Below, piece by piece: positions 23,467 through 32,455 of a DNA stretch of 53,858 bases. The number at the start of each line of letters is the position of its first letter. Position 1 is the stretch's first letter. This DNA is from an uncultured bacterium (GTDB lineage: Bacteria; Patescibacteriota; Minisyncoccia; Phycocordibacterales; PALSA-1337): the NCBI GenBank assembly GCA_903872035.1, contig CAIQIZ010000020.1, positions 1 through 53,858 of the forward strand. The letters run 5' to 3'. The notes beneath the pieces were generated by a model. That model was not told where the DNA came from. It saw only the letters and a program-made list of their open reading frames with translations, and did no database searches. The position numbers were made by a program, and so were the translations under genes.

Positions 23467-25632
23467 ATGAACCGCGACTATCCACTTCAATCAGTACGTA
23501 ACTTCGGTATCATCGCCCACATCGATGCCGGCAAAACGACTACATCGGAAAGAATCCTGTACTACACAGGCATGACCCACAAGATCGGGGAAGTGCACGA
23601 AGGCGATACAGTCACGGACTGGATGGAACAAGAGCGCGAGCGCGGTATCACTATCACAGCGGCTGCTATCACTTGTTTCTGGAATCCGACATACATGAAG
23701 GGTGTCACTGGCGCTGATGGAAAACCTGATGTTTCCAAGAAAGTTCGATTCAATATCATCGATACACCAGGACATATCGACTTCACTGTAGAAGTGAAGC
23801 GTTCTCTACGCGTTCTAGACGGTGCCGTCGTCGTATTTGATGGCGTGGCCGGTGTTGAACCTCAATCAGAGACGAACTGGCGCTATGCTGATGATGGAAA
23901 AGTTCCTCGTCTTTGCTTCATCAACAAAATGGATCGCATGGGTGCTTCTTTTGAACGTTCATACAAGTCGATCCTAGAAAGACTCAATAAGAAAGCCGTC
24001 AGATTCCAAATGCCGATCGGTCTCGAAGGCGAACATAGCGGTGTTATTGACCTCCTCCAGATGAAGGCGTACAAATTCGAAGGAGAAATGGGCGATAAAA
24101 TAGTGGAAATTGAAATTCCAGCTGATTTGGCAGAAGAAGCCAAGAAACATCATGCAGAACTCATTGAGAAGATCGTCGAACATGATGATGCGGCTATGAC
24201 GTCGTATCTCGAAGGGAAGATTCCTTCAATACCTGAGCTTAAAGCTATCACCAGAAAAGCTGTTCTTACTAACGAAATGTTCCCAGTCTTTACCGGTTCC
24301 GCTCTGAAGAACATCGGTGTTCAATTGGTTCTCGATGCTGTCGTTGATTATCTACCATCACCGCTCGATATTCCGCCGATAAAAGGAATTGATCCGAGAA
24401 CTGGCGATGAAGTCATACGCCACGCTGATGATAGCGAGCCTTTCTGTGCCTTGGCATTCAAATTACAAAACGATCCTTTCGTTGGTGCTTTGACCTTCTT
24501 CCGGGTCTATTCTGGAAAGATCGAAGCTGGTACCTATATATACAACTCAAGCACCGGAAAGCGTGAACGCCTAGGCCGTATCGTTAGACTTCAGGCCGAC
24601 AAGCGCGAAGAAGTGAAAACAGTATTTTCCGGAGAAATTGCCGCGGCTGTAGGACTCAAGGACGCTCTCACGTCTCACACTTTCTGTGATGAAGAAAATC
24701 CGATCGTTTTGGAAGTCATCAAATTCATGGAACCAGTCGTATCTCTACGCATCGAACCGAAGACCAAGGCTGACCAGGAAAAGATGGGTATGGCTCTACG
24801 TAAGCTCGGAAACGAAGATCCAACTTTCAAGGTTACTTCTAACCAAGAAACTGGCGAAACTATCATCTCTGGTATGGGAGAATTGCATTTGGAGATCATG
24901 GTTGACCGTATGAAACGCGAATTTACCGTTGAAGCCAATGTCGGAGAACCTCAAGTGGCATATCGCGAGACTATCTTGGGTACTGCCGAAGCTGAACACA
25001 AGTACATCAAACAGACTGGAGGTAAAGGTCAGTACGGTCACGTTCGTCTCAATCTAAAGCCGCTCGAACCATGGCCAGAAGGGGAGAAGATCCCAAAGAC
25101 TGTGCATCGTTTCGATGATTTCGAATTCGTTAACTCTATCAAGGGTGGTGTTATTCCAAATGAATTCATTCCAGCAGTAGAAAAAGGTGTTCATGAAGCT
25201 ATGGATCGCGGTATTGTGGCTGGTTACAAGATGGTCAATATATCTTGTGAGCTAACATTCGGTTCATATCACGATGTCGACTCGTCTGAAATCGCCTACA
25301 AGATCGCTGCTTCCCAGGCTTTCCAAGATGCCTGTAAGCGCGCCAAGCCGGTCATTCTCGAACCGATCATGAAACTAGAAGTCGTCTGTCCGGAGAAATA
25401 CATCGGTGACGTGAACGGTTCTGTTGCCTCAAAGCGTGGCCTCATTGAGGGCCAGAATCAAAAAGGCGTTAATGTCTCTATCATTGCCAAGGTTCCTCTT
25501 GCTGAAATGTTCGGTTATACCACTCAATTACGTTCTATGACGTCTGGTCAGGGCTCAGCTATGATGGAATTCGATCACTATGAAGTTGTTCCGAATAACG
25601 TTGCGGAGGCGATCAAGGAAAAGAGGAAGTAG
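23467..25632 (+). CDS. fusA: Elongation factor G
   Basis: The ribosomal translocase GTPase, 721 aa (usual about 690-710). G1 AHIDAGKTTTSERIL, switch I with an intact RGITI (RERGITITAA), G3 DTPGHIDFT, G4 NKMDRMGASFERSY. Domains II-V follow, with YRETI and GKGQYGHVRL in domain IV. A short insertion (KGVTGADGKPDVSKK) lies between G2 and G3. It is separated from rpsG by accessory genes and followed by a repeat-linked terminator, so it is probably transcribed alone. Confidence 0.97.
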   Translation: MNRDYPLQSVRNFGIIAHIDAGKTTTSERILYYTGMTHKIGEVHEGDTVTDWMEQERERGITITAAAITCFWNPTYMKGVTGADGKPDVSKKVRFNIIDTPGHIDFTVEVKRSLRVLDGAVVVFDGVAGVEPQSETNWRYADDGKVPRLCFINKMDRMGASFERSYKSILERLNKKAVRFQMPIGLEGEHSGVIDLLQMKAYKFEGEMGDKIVEIEIPADLAEEAKKHHAELIEKIVEHDDAAMTSYLEGKIPSIPELKAITRKAVLTNEMFPVFTGSALKNIGVQLVLDAVVDYLPSPLDIPPIKGIDPRTGDEVIRHADDSEPFCALAFKLQNDPFVGALTFFRVYSGKIEAGTYIYNSSTGKRERLGRIVRLQADKREEVKTVFSGEIAAAVGLKDALTSHTFCDEENPIVLEVIKFMEPVVSLRIEPKTKADQEKMGMALRKLGNEDPTFKVTSNQETGETIISGMGELHLEIMVDRMKREFTVEANVGEPQVAYRETILGTAEAEHKYIKQTGGKGQYGHVRLNLKPLEPWPEGEKIPKTVHRFDDFEFVNSIKGGVIPNEFIPAVEKGVHEAMDRGIVAGYKMVNISCELTFGSYHDVDSSEIAYKIAASQAFQDACKRAKPVILEPIMKLEVVCPEKYIGDVNGSVASKRGLIEGQNQKGVNVSIIAKVPLAEMFGYTTQLRSMTSGQGSAMMEFDHYEVVPNNVAEAIKEKRK

Positions 25633-25634
25633 GA

Positions 25635-25697
25635 AGTCTTTAAAGCTTATAAAGTCCATAAAGTCGTAAAGTCTCACACAGATTTTACGATTTTTTG
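25635..25697 (+). terminator. AAAGTC/GTAAAG repeat block ending in the fusA terminator
   Basis: AAGTCTTTAAAGCTTATAAA and GTCCATAAAG are units of the AAAGTT-type repeat family. The last part forms CGTAAAGTC, loop TCACACA, GATTTTACG, then ATTTTTTG: a usable intrinsic terminator built from the repeat. Confidence 0.65.
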
Positions 25698-25837
25698 TTG
25701 GCTGGCCGACGAATTTTCCTGTGGATAGTATGCAGGGCGCAGGAAAGAGAATTGGCGTATACTAATATCAGTCAATACTGAATCCGAATCAACGGATCCG
25801 GGATATTCAATTGCTATTATTTACTAATTCTATCTTA

Positions 25838-28234
25838 ATGAAAAAATGTAATTTCTCTCAAGGAAGAGCGCTGATGGTAGTCGTAATATTCAGTGTCATA
25901 GTCTTTTCGATATATCATTTCACAAATGCCCAGACTGGAAGCGTTCCGCTTTCGAGCATAACAAGCTCGCATACCTCGATGGTGCTTTTCCAAAGCGGTG
26001 ATTTCGCCATTTTTACATTAGCGACACAAAGTACGCCGGGATCATTCCTCTACATTGATCCACATGGACATGCTGTTTACGCCACTAGTCCTTATATTTG
26101 TAGTAAGCAAACATATATGTGTACGCCGTATGTAGCCCCAACGGGTTGTCCTTCGGGAAGTTTTTGTATACCGACTGGATCTGCCACAACGGGGGGCACA
26201 TCTGTTGGGTCTGGCCACACAACTACAGGTTCGGGTTATACGCTTACGACAATAATAACACCATCCACCGGAAGCGGTTCAACAGGAACATCGAATAATA
26301 GCTCGTCAAAACATATAGTCATCTCAAATCCAGATGCAAATACGGCCATTCCTTACGGTACAACGATGATCCCATTTACTTGGGCAGCAAATTATAAAGT
26401 GATAAATCCTGGTTACGGCGTATGGAACAAGTCAAATCCTAACGACGTTCGTGAACCGGTCCTGTATATTGAGCTCTTTGATAAAACTGATCCATTAAAT
26501 GCGATTTTTGGGGCATATGGCGCTGAAGACACTATTGTATCAAGCTCAACAGGAGGGACGTATCATATGTATTTGTCAAAATATTTTCCTCCAGGACAGT
26601 ACAAAATTAGGCTTACAGATTTTCAATCCCCGTATGTTCATGGAATAGGATATCCTCGCGCTGAGAGTCCGTATTTTACTGTCTCCAACACGTCGGCTAG
26701 TGGTCAGCCTTATGTAAAACCCGCACTTACTATTACGTCACCGAGTTCGGGCACGAGCTTTCCCTCTGGTACGACGAATATTCCCGTAACGTGGAGTTCA
26801 AATTACGTTCCAAATCAAGTCAATTTTACATTAGTCAAGAATGATATTTACGGAATAGCTGGAAATGGTACTGCAATAACCGGACCGTCGGCGGTTGGCG
26901 GTACTAAAACAGTTTATACTCATACAGCGACTGGTGGAACTGTTGACTTCGCTCCAATGACGCCGATATATCCTTTGACTCAACCAAATCCGATTCCAGC
27001 TGGTCAATACAAAATATGGATAAATGACACTTCGGGCGATATTAATTATTATACCGCCTACTTCACTGTAAGAGCTTCTTCCAATCAAACTGGTGTTACA
27101 AATACGACACCAACTACAGTTACTGTGCCTTCTGTTCCTACCAACCTAGCGGCTTCTCTAACTTCTCCAACCCAAGCCAGATTGAGTTGGACCGTATCGA
27201 CACGTGGAACAAATCCTATTTCTGGCTACAAGATATGGAACGGAGATTCTCTTCTAGGGACTTCGCAGACAAATAGCTATTCAATGACAGTAACTCCTGG
27301 TTCTACTTATAATTTCCGCGTTAGTGCCTATGATAATGCAAATGTTCCTAACGCGTCGCAAAAATCATCGCTGGTGACATTTAATGTTCCTCAAACTGTG
27401 GTCACTACTGTTGCTCCATCAATCACCGTCACAAGCCCGAATGGGGGATCGTTCGATACGAATTCGACGTTGAGTGTCAGTTTCTCTACTACCGGTCTAT
27501 CAGGGAAGGTGGCAAACGTGTTCTTAGTAAATACGGATACCAATAAGAGTTACCAACTGGCCACCAGCATATCCCTCACAGATTCGACGGTATCTTTCAG
27601 CACCCCTGTGCCATATTATGTTCTTGCCGACAATCAATCCGTCAGTCCCTTGAATAGTACTTATAATGGAGGACATTATAAGCTGCGTGTTGAAGCTTTC
27701 GATTATTCAGGAAATACGCTTGCGACAGGTATGAGTGGCAATACTATCACGATAACAAAGGCCAGTTCGGTTGCACCGCCGATCAGCACTGTAACTCTCG
27801 AAGTTAACAAGGCCGTTGGTGCTACGCATGTTAAATCCATTACTTTAGGTGATGACGAAGACGCTTATTTCTTCTGGAAAGTCAGCTCTCCAACTGGTTG
27901 TAAATTCACGGTAACTAGCAACTATGCGGATAATGTGACTCGTATCCAGCGTGATGTCATAGACTACTACAAGCTCAATACTGATACGATAACCAGTTTC
28001 CCAACTTGGACTACAGAAGGTAGGATATCTACTACGGCTACAGTTTGGCCCGGAACGAGTGCTACAATAACGCTTACATGCCCTTATGGTCATGATTCCG
28101 TAACGATCACACGTACCATGATAGGTGCCATGAATAATCCAACGGAAACAAATATGTCAGCAAATGTTTTGGGTGCCATTTGGTCTAACATTACTTCGTG
28201 CTATAACAACAAGAATTCGTGTTATGGGTTTTAG
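25838..28234 (+). CDS. Large secreted surface protein with Ig-like and FN3 domains and CYGF C-terminus
   Basis: 798 aa from the ATG at 25838 (an earlier in-frame TTG was rejected). A signal or anchor segment (GRALMVVVIFSVIVFSIYHF) is followed by CPSGSFC, Ser/Thr/Gly-rich linkers, two Ig-like repeats of the Kre9/KNH type (ITSPSSGTSFPSGTTNIPVT), a fibronectin type III domain (VPTNLAASLTSPTQARLSW), and an SPNGG domain closely related to one in the next protein (KVANVFLVNTDTNKSYQL). The C-terminus is WSNITSCYNNKNSCYGF. It is the first of three surface-protein genes between fusA and tuf; the next starts 42 nt downstream. Confidence 0.75.
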   Translation: MKKCNFSQGRALMVVVIFSVIVFSIYHFTNAQTGSVPLSSITSSHTSMVLFQSGDFAIFTLATQSTPGSFLYIDPHGHAVYATSPYICSKQTYMCTPYVAPTGCPSGSFCIPTGSATTGGTSVGSGHTTTGSGYTLTTIITPSTGSGSTGTSNNSSSKHIVISNPDANTAIPYGTTMIPFTWAANYKVINPGYGVWNKSNPNDVREPVLYIELFDKTDPLNAIFGAYGAEDTIVSSSTGGTYHMYLSKYFPPGQYKIRLTDFQSPYVHGIGYPRAESPYFTVSNTSASGQPYVKPALTITSPSSGTSFPSGTTNIPVTWSSNYVPNQVNFTLVKNDIYGIAGNGTAITGPSAVGGTKTVYTHTATGGTVDFAPMTPIYPLTQPNPIPAGQYKIWINDTSGDINYYTAYFTVRASSNQTGVTNTTPTTVTVPSVPTNLAASLTSPTQARLSWTVSTRGTNPISGYKIWNGDSLLGTSQTNSYSMTVTPGSTYNFRVSAYDNANVPNASQKSSLVTFNVPQTVVTTVAPSITVTSPNGGSFDTNSTLSVSFSTTGLSGKVANVFLVNTDTNKSYQLATSISLTDSTVSFSTPVPYYVLADNQSVSPLNSTYNGGHYKLRVEAFDYSGNTLATGMSGNTITITKASSVAPPISTVTLEVNKAVGATHVKSITLGDDEDAYFFWKVSSPTGCKFTVTSNYADNVTRIQRDVIDYYKLNTDTITSFPTWTTEGRISTTATVWPGTSATITLTCPYGHDSVTITRTMIGAMNNPTETNMSANVLGAIWSNITSCYNNKNSCYGF

Positions 28235-28276
28235 CCAGTTATTTACTAATTATTATTAATAGGTTAATTATTCTAA

Positions 28277-30361
28277 ATGAAAAAAGCATATCTTGTTTTA
28301 GTGATACCGCTCTGCATTCTGACTGTGGCAACGTGTGGTGTCTTGTATACGCAAGCATCATTCGCTCCACCAGTACTCTGTCCTACCGGTTACACTTGTA
28401 CACTAAAGGTGGTAAATCAGACACCGACCCCAACCCCTTATTATAGCTCGAGTCCAGCGGCTACACCGTCACCGACCATTGATAGTCCGTCTATTACAGT
28501 TTTGAGTCCGAAAGGGGGAGAGGTTTTTAGCCAAAATTCCACAATAAATGTGAATTTTTCAACCGTAGGTTTGAATGGTAAGAAAGCTAACGTGTTTGTG
28601 TACGATGTGGAAAAAGACACGGGTTATCAACTGGTGACTAATGTCGATTTGTCTAGTACGAATGTGTATTACCAAAGACCTTTGCCGTACATGATTCCGG
28701 TAGGCACCCATTACAAACTCCGCGTTGAAGCATTTGATCCAGCAACAGGTTCAGGTGTGCTTGCTCTCGGTCTAAGTAGTAATTACTTCACTATTACCAC
28801 TCCAACCCCGACTCCGACCTATAGTGCAAGTGTAAGTCCAACGCCTGGCCCTTCCATTACCGTTTTGAGCCCTAATGGGGGAGAGAGCTATTATGTTGGA
28901 GGGACAATGACAGTAAGATGGACGTCTACCAACGCTTCAAGGATCTATCTGGCGCTTTCGGATCAATATGGAAATGAACTTGTCAAAAATCTCATAAATA
29001 TCGATGGAAATCCTGGCTATGCCGGTTTCACTATTCCTAGTTACATCAATCCTGGAGTGTATTGGCTCAAGGCCGGTGTATGTGTTCCGAATAATGATTT
29101 CAATTCATGTGACGATAGGACTGGAAACCATACTCTGCTAGCTAGCGATCTCAGTGATTCATATTTCAAGATCTATTCAGTGAATGGTCAGTATCCTACG
29201 CCTACCGCCTACCCGACGCCTTATACGTCTCCGACGCCAACACCTATATACTATCCTACGTATTCCCCGACCTATTCTCCAATATCTAATTATCCAACAA
29301 AATCGAGCATCGAACAGCTGTATGTCTCGCTCCAGTGCCGCGAACCGGATCCTCAAGGATGGGATTATTGGAGTTCATATCCAGCCGATTTAGGTACGAT
29401 CAAGCAGGGAATGATGTCTGGGATAGAATACCAAGTCAAACAACAAATCACCCAGGTCTTTCAACAGACTGCAGGACGTGCCCCGAGTTGTGTCATTCCG
29501 AGTGGTGGCTTGAGCGAACTACAAGGATGGTATGAGAAAGTCTACAATACGACTACTGGCGACATTAATCTCGATATTGTAAGGGTTGGTTTGGGTGGAA
29601 GTCCAAGCCCGACGCCGTATCCTAGCTATAGCCCGACCCCGACTTCATATCCTAGTCCAACTTATAGCCCGAGTCCGACATATTCGCCGAATCCATCTTC
29701 TGTGACAGTAATAGGTCCCAATGGAGGAGAGGTTGTCGGTGTGAATCAGGCAATGCCCGTAATGTATTCGGTTCCATCGTCAAATCAGCGCGTCTACATA
29801 AATCTCGTAGATGCGAATAATGCCGGTTATGACCTGATCTCTTATAACAATTATTATCATCACAATATTACTGATCCGTATATTGTCACTACGAATGGTA
29901 AGCAGATGGAGTCTCTATATTTGCCGAAAGATTGGGTATCAACTCATGGTTCGATGTATAAAATCGAGATTTGTTCACTGAATCAATGCGATAGAAGCGA
30001 CAACTACTTTACAGTTGGATCGTCAATCTATCCGACCCCGACTTCATATCCTAGTCCGACCTATAGCCCTACGACGACCCCATACCCGACTCCGACAGTT
30101 ACTCCGAACCCAAGCGTAACTCTGATTCCGAGCGCGACTCGGTTCCGGGCGACAGAGGTAAGATGCCCGGTTGGCTATAGATGCGTCCGGATAAAGCCGC
30201 CTATCCCGGTTGTGACAAATATTCCGAATCCAAGCGTAACGCCGACTCCTACCGTAACACCGACACCATCGCCAATACTTGAAACTTCTTCAGTCTTCGA
30301 CGCTATCCGTTCAAATATAAGTTATTGTCTGAGCGGACAAGGCTTGTGTTACGGATTTTAG
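28277..30361 (+). CDS. Secreted Pro/Thr/Ser-rich surface protein with DUF4214-like domain and CYGF C-terminus
   Basis: 694 aa. Signal peptide (about 1-27), CPTGYTC, then three SPNGGE Ig-like domains (SPKGGEVFSQNSTINVNFS, SPNGGESYYVGGTMTVRW, GPNGGEVVGVNQ) joined by repetitive YSPTPTSYPSP linkers. A DUF4214-like module lies at about 340-440 (IEQLYVSLQCREPDPQGWDYW). Near the C-terminus are CPVGYRC and then RSNISYCLSGQGLCYGF. Its first SPKGGE domain is a close paralogue of the last one in the preceding protein. The linkers give many direct DNA repeats at 29205-29280, 29608-29695 and 30030-30100. Likely a cell-surface adhesin or S-layer-associated protein. Confidence 0.75.
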   Translation: MKKAYLVLVIPLCILTVATCGVLYTQASFAPPVLCPTGYTCTLKVVNQTPTPTPYYSSSPAATPSPTIDSPSITVLSPKGGEVFSQNSTINVNFSTVGLNGKKANVFVYDVEKDTGYQLVTNVDLSSTNVYYQRPLPYMIPVGTHYKLRVEAFDPATGSGVLALGLSSNYFTITTPTPTPTYSASVSPTPGPSITVLSPNGGESYYVGGTMTVRWTSTNASRIYLALSDQYGNELVKNLINIDGNPGYAGFTIPSYINPGVYWLKAGVCVPNNDFNSCDDRTGNHTLLASDLSDSYFKIYSVNGQYPTPTAYPTPYTSPTPTPIYYPTYSPTYSPISNYPTKSSIEQLYVSLQCREPDPQGWDYWSSYPADLGTIKQGMMSGIEYQVKQQITQVFQQTAGRAPSCVIPSGGLSELQGWYEKVYNTTTGDINLDIVRVGLGGSPSPTPYPSYSPTPTSYPSPTYSPSPTYSPNPSSVTVIGPNGGEVVGVNQAMPVMYSVPSSNQRVYINLVDANNAGYDLISYNNYYHHNITDPYIVTTNGKQMESLYLPKDWVSTHGSMYKIEICSLNQCDRSDNYFTVGSSIYPTPTSYPSPTYSPTTTPYPTPTVTPNPSVTLIPSATRFRATEVRCPVGYRCVRIKPPIPVVTNIPNPSVTPTPTVTPTPSPILETSSVFDAIRSNISYCLSGQGLCYGF

Positions 30362-30388
30362 ATTCTTGAAGTGAGCGTTTAGTCTTCG

Positions 30389-30420
30389 AAAACTCCGCCT
30401 TGTGGCGGAGTTTTGGTTTT
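30389..30420 (+). terminator. Intrinsic terminator after the second surface protein
   Basis: AAAACTCCGCC, loop TTGT, GGCGGAGTTTT, then GGTTTT. It ends the transcript of the two CYGF proteins and leaves the third surface protein as a separate unit. Confidence 0.85.
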
Positions 30421-30511
30421 ATACAGAATATGATGTCTCATGGATTCTCATTGGTATAAGATGTAAGATATGTGACAGGTCCGCGTCATTATCGGTATAT
30501 AACCAATAAAC

Positions 30512-32290
30512 ATGAATAAATATCTCATTATTTCGACTATTGCTGTTATCTCTGCTTTTGCGGCTGCAATGAATGTATCAGCGCAGAACTATACATTTAA
30601 TAGTGACTTGACTGTCGGTTCTTCGGGGCAGGATGTTGTTAATCTTCAGTCTTGGCTCATCGCCAACGGCTACAGCATTCCTTCTGTCTCTTCAGGCGCT
30701 ACTCCTAAAGGATATTTTGGTTCGCAGACTCAATCAGCTGTGTCGGCGTATCAAAGATCTGTCGGTCTGCCGGCTTACGGTTATTTCGGTTCGATGACAC
30801 GTGGAAGGATCAGTTCTGACTCTAAAGTATTCGGTAGCGATCTTCGAGTAATCTTACCCAACGGCGGCGAAACTTGGCAGAAGGGATCGACACGGAATAT
30901 TACATGGAACGGTCCGTCGGCTATGATAAGTCAAACTGGAGATATAAGGTTGGAATTTGCTATGCCTGCTTGCGCGGCGGCGACTGCCAATCCTCGCTGT
31001 ATGATCGCGGTGAGAGCTCCGCTGACTATTGCCACAGGAGTTAATCTGGATTCAGGAACATATTCGTGGGTCGTTGGTAATTACAACCCTGGCATTGTGC
31101 CTGGCTATGTAGTTGAGCCGATTGTAATTCAAGACGGCCAATACAAGATTCAAATCTGCACAACGAATGGCTCACAGTGCGATGATAGCGACAATTACTT
31201 TACAATGTCTTCAAACGGAACGGTTACGAGTAACACGCCAGTTATTAATGGTATCGACGCACCGACGACACTTACGGTTGGTCAAACTGGGACGTGGACT
31301 ATCTACGCCAAGGATCCACAAAATTTGGCGTTGTATTACCGTGTCGATTGGGGAGATTCCGTCGCGCTTCCAGTCGGTTGGGTCGGAAATGCAATGGAGC
31401 CAGTCGCGTTCTCTCAGGCAGCTACATTAACCCACGTCTATTCAATCGCTGGCACGTATACTCCAAAATTTACAGTCGTTAATTCTGCAAATCAGACTGC
31501 GGTTACGAGTGCCACGGTTCAGGTTACGAATTCTTCGACAGCCGGCCCCTTGAAGATCATCAGTCCCAACGGTGGTGAAACCTGGCAGAAGGGAACGATA
31601 CAAAGCATCACGTGGACATCGCCGGCATATTTCAGGGCAACAAACGCCGATTTGAAACTTTTAGCAAAAGGACCAAGTTGTACTACGAATGGTTCGACGT
31701 CGCTATGTCCGATGTATATGATAGCGCCATACACCATTGCTACGAATATTCAAATTAACCAGAATTCATATAGCTGGATTGTTGGTAATGCATTGCCGTT
31801 TTCGCCGCTAAATTCGTCAACTGTAGTCGTCCCAGATGGTCAATACACTGTGCAGATCTGTGAATCTGGCACGAATAATTGTGATACGAGTGATGCTTAC
31901 TTCGCGATAGCACCTACTCAAACGTCTGGTGTGCCAGATATCAACATCGTCTCACCGAATGGGGGAGAGACCTGGGACCAAGGATTGTTCCACAATGTCC
32001 AAGTTAATGTTACAGGTGATACCGCTAAAATAGGTAATATGATCTATGTGTATCTTGTTGATTCCGGCAACCGACAGATATTCCTGACTTCGCTTACGAA
32101 TATAACGCCTGGAATAAACAATATCTCTGTTCAACCAGGTCCGGCTGCTTACGCAGGGACGTATAGGGTATTTGTGACTCTCAACAACAATTCAGCTATG
32201 CAAGCCTACGATTATAGCGACGGTTATATAACTGTGACCACTGCACCACCTTGCCCATTTGGTTACAGCTGTGCCCCAATTGTTAACTAG
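30512..32290 (+). CDS. Secreted protein with peptidoglycan-binding domain, SPNGGE Ig-like repeats and PKD-like domain
   Basis: 592 aa. Signal peptide (about 1-25, ending NVSAQ). A peptidoglycan-binding-type domain lies at about 30-95 (LTVGSSGQDVVNLQSWL, GYFGSQTQSAVSAYQRSVGL). Three Ig-like domains follow (LPNGGETWQKGSTRNITW, SPNGGETWQKGTIQSITW, SPNGGETWDQGLFHNVQV), with a PKD-like segment between the first two (GTYTPKFTVVNSANQTA). It ends CPFGYSCAPIVN without the CYGF tag. It probably anchors to the wall through the first domain. Confidence 0.8.
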   Translation: MNKYLIISTIAVISAFAAAMNVSAQNYTFNSDLTVGSSGQDVVNLQSWLIANGYSIPSVSSGATPKGYFGSQTQSAVSAYQRSVGLPAYGYFGSMTRGRISSDSKVFGSDLRVILPNGGETWQKGSTRNITWNGPSAMISQTGDIRLEFAMPACAAATANPRCMIAVRAPLTIATGVNLDSGTYSWVVGNYNPGIVPGYVVEPIVIQDGQYKIQICTTNGSQCDDSDNYFTMSSNGTVTSNTPVINGIDAPTTLTVGQTGTWTIYAKDPQNLALYYRVDWGDSVALPVGWVGNAMEPVAFSQAATLTHVYSIAGTYTPKFTVVNSANQTAVTSATVQVTNSSTAGPLKIISPNGGETWQKGTIQSITWTSPAYFRATNADLKLLAKGPSCTTNGSTSLCPMYMIAPYTIATNIQINQNSYSWIVGNALPFSPLNSSTVVVPDGQYTVQICESGTNNCDTSDAYFAIAPTQTSGVPDINIVSPNGGETWDQGLFHNVQVNVTGDTAKIGNMIYVYLVDSGNRQIFLTSLTNITPGINNISVQPGPAAYAGTYRVFVTLNNNSAMQAYDYSDGYITVTTAPPCPFGYSCAPIVN

Positions 32291-32349
32291 GATCTGTTCC
32301 AAACGCCAATATTTGCGCGAATCTTGACGTTATGTTAAGCTGCTTTCTA

Positions 32350-32368
32350 CGCGCCATCTGGCGTTTTA
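32350..32368 (+). terminator. Short GC hairpin before tuf
   Basis: CGCC-ATCT-GGCG followed by TTTTAAT. Short, but in a position to end the surface-protein transcript. Confidence 0.45.
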
Positions 32369-32455
32369 ATAGACTATTAACAATTTATCTCGGCTCTTCC
32401 TTTCAACCTGGTTCACGTGTTGAAAAAAGGGGCTGAGCACTAAATCAATAATAAT

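Noticed and set aside
29205-30110. Regularly repeated CCGACTCCGAC-like units that could suggest a CRISPR array
   Set aside because: They are in frame and encode Pro/Thr/Ser/Tyr linkers of a surface protein; unit length is irregular and there are no unique spacers.
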